Source: Symbiodinium natans
Lineage: Eukaryota > Sar > Dinophyceae > Suessiales > Symbiodiniaceae
Direction: 5' to 3'
Assembly (NCBI GenBank): GCA_905221605.1
Contig: CAJNDS010000366.1
Location: 62,001 to 126,000, forward strand
DNA: 64,000 bases
Under the pieces are notes generated by a model that was not told the origin of the DNA, ran no database searches, and saw nothing but the letters and a program-made list of their open reading frames with translations. Each line of letters opens with the position of its first letter. Within the stretch, counting starts at the first letter, position 1. This document shows positions 63,715 to 64,000 of this stretch, piece by piece. The translations under genes were made by a program, and so were the position numbers.

Positions 63715-64000
63715 GTAAGTCCATAAGCCTGAGGCTGTTCATGGCATCGGCTGGGATATGCCAGGATAGCAGAACCATGGAGCGCCGTGGAACCGGGAAA
63801 TCCATCGGGGCTCTACTTGTCGGTGTTGGCTGTTGCATACCGTTCTTTCGGCTTGAAGTCCCTGAGATCCCTGCGTCCCTAAGCTGCAAGGCATCCACAT
63901 CAAGTCAGTGCAGGACAATTTCCGCAACGGCATCGTCATAGATTCTCCTCGTCTCGGCATATTTGGCATATTTGGCCTCGACTGATTCTAGATTCCCACT

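Noticed and set aside
1-64000. CRISPR arrays, insertion sequences, prokaryotic operons or phage genes
   Set aside because: No direct repeats with regular spacers, no transposase or integrase motifs, and no long contiguous prokaryotic-style genes. The window is eukaryotic.

Overview
The window looks like nuclear DNA from a dinoflagellate, most likely a Symbiodiniaceae alga, although no marker gene fixes the species. The reasons are as follows. Coding sequence is cut into short exons separated by introns of roughly 60-130 bases. Exon ends that protein continuity can fix use GT, GC and GA as donor dinucleotides, always with an AG acceptor. Every convincing exon lies on the + strand, consistent with a unidirectional gene array. 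Degenerate TTTAGGG-type repeats are scattered internally, and long G/C homopolymers, microsatellites and tandem duplications are common. Nothing points to a bacterium: there are no operons, ribosome binding sites or CRISPR arrays. No tRNA or rRNA gene was found.

Layout. 0.8-7.9 kb: short exons of one or more unrecognised soluble proteins. 8.6-12.0 kb: exons of an unrecognised polytopic membrane protein, interrupted by a 10-bp tandem array and a roughly 60-bp tandem array. 12.6-16.4 kb: an OSCA/TMEM63 (CSC1-like) mechanosensitive cation channel whose splice sites can largely be worked out. 17.8-20.3 kb: unrecognised exons. 21.2-24.8 kb: a second unrecognised polytopic membrane protein. 25.4-30.9 kb: short exons of unknown genes plus a dispersed repeat family. 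31.4-38.9 kb: an anoctamin (TMEM16) channel/scramblase with many introns. 39.3-43.3 kb: unrecognised exons. 44.5-47.6 kb: exons encoding coiled coils, a basic nuclear-localisation-like motif and a Gly/Lys-rich tract. 50.5-51.1 kb: the C-terminal exons of an unknown protein. 53.7-55.2 kb and 56.5-62.6 kb: duplicated, mostly non-coding sequence. One tandem family there carries a conserved 69-codon ORF, and one copy has an apparent transposon-like insertion. 63-64 kb: a 23-G run and weak ORFs.

The main functional theme is membrane transport. OSCA/TMEM63 and anoctamin belong to the same structural superfamily (TMEM16/OSCA/TMC) and lie within 20 kb on the same strand, with another multi-membrane-span gene between them. 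Everything here is read by eye from translations. Gene boundaries, starts and the grouping of exons into genes outside the two recognised channels are inferences.
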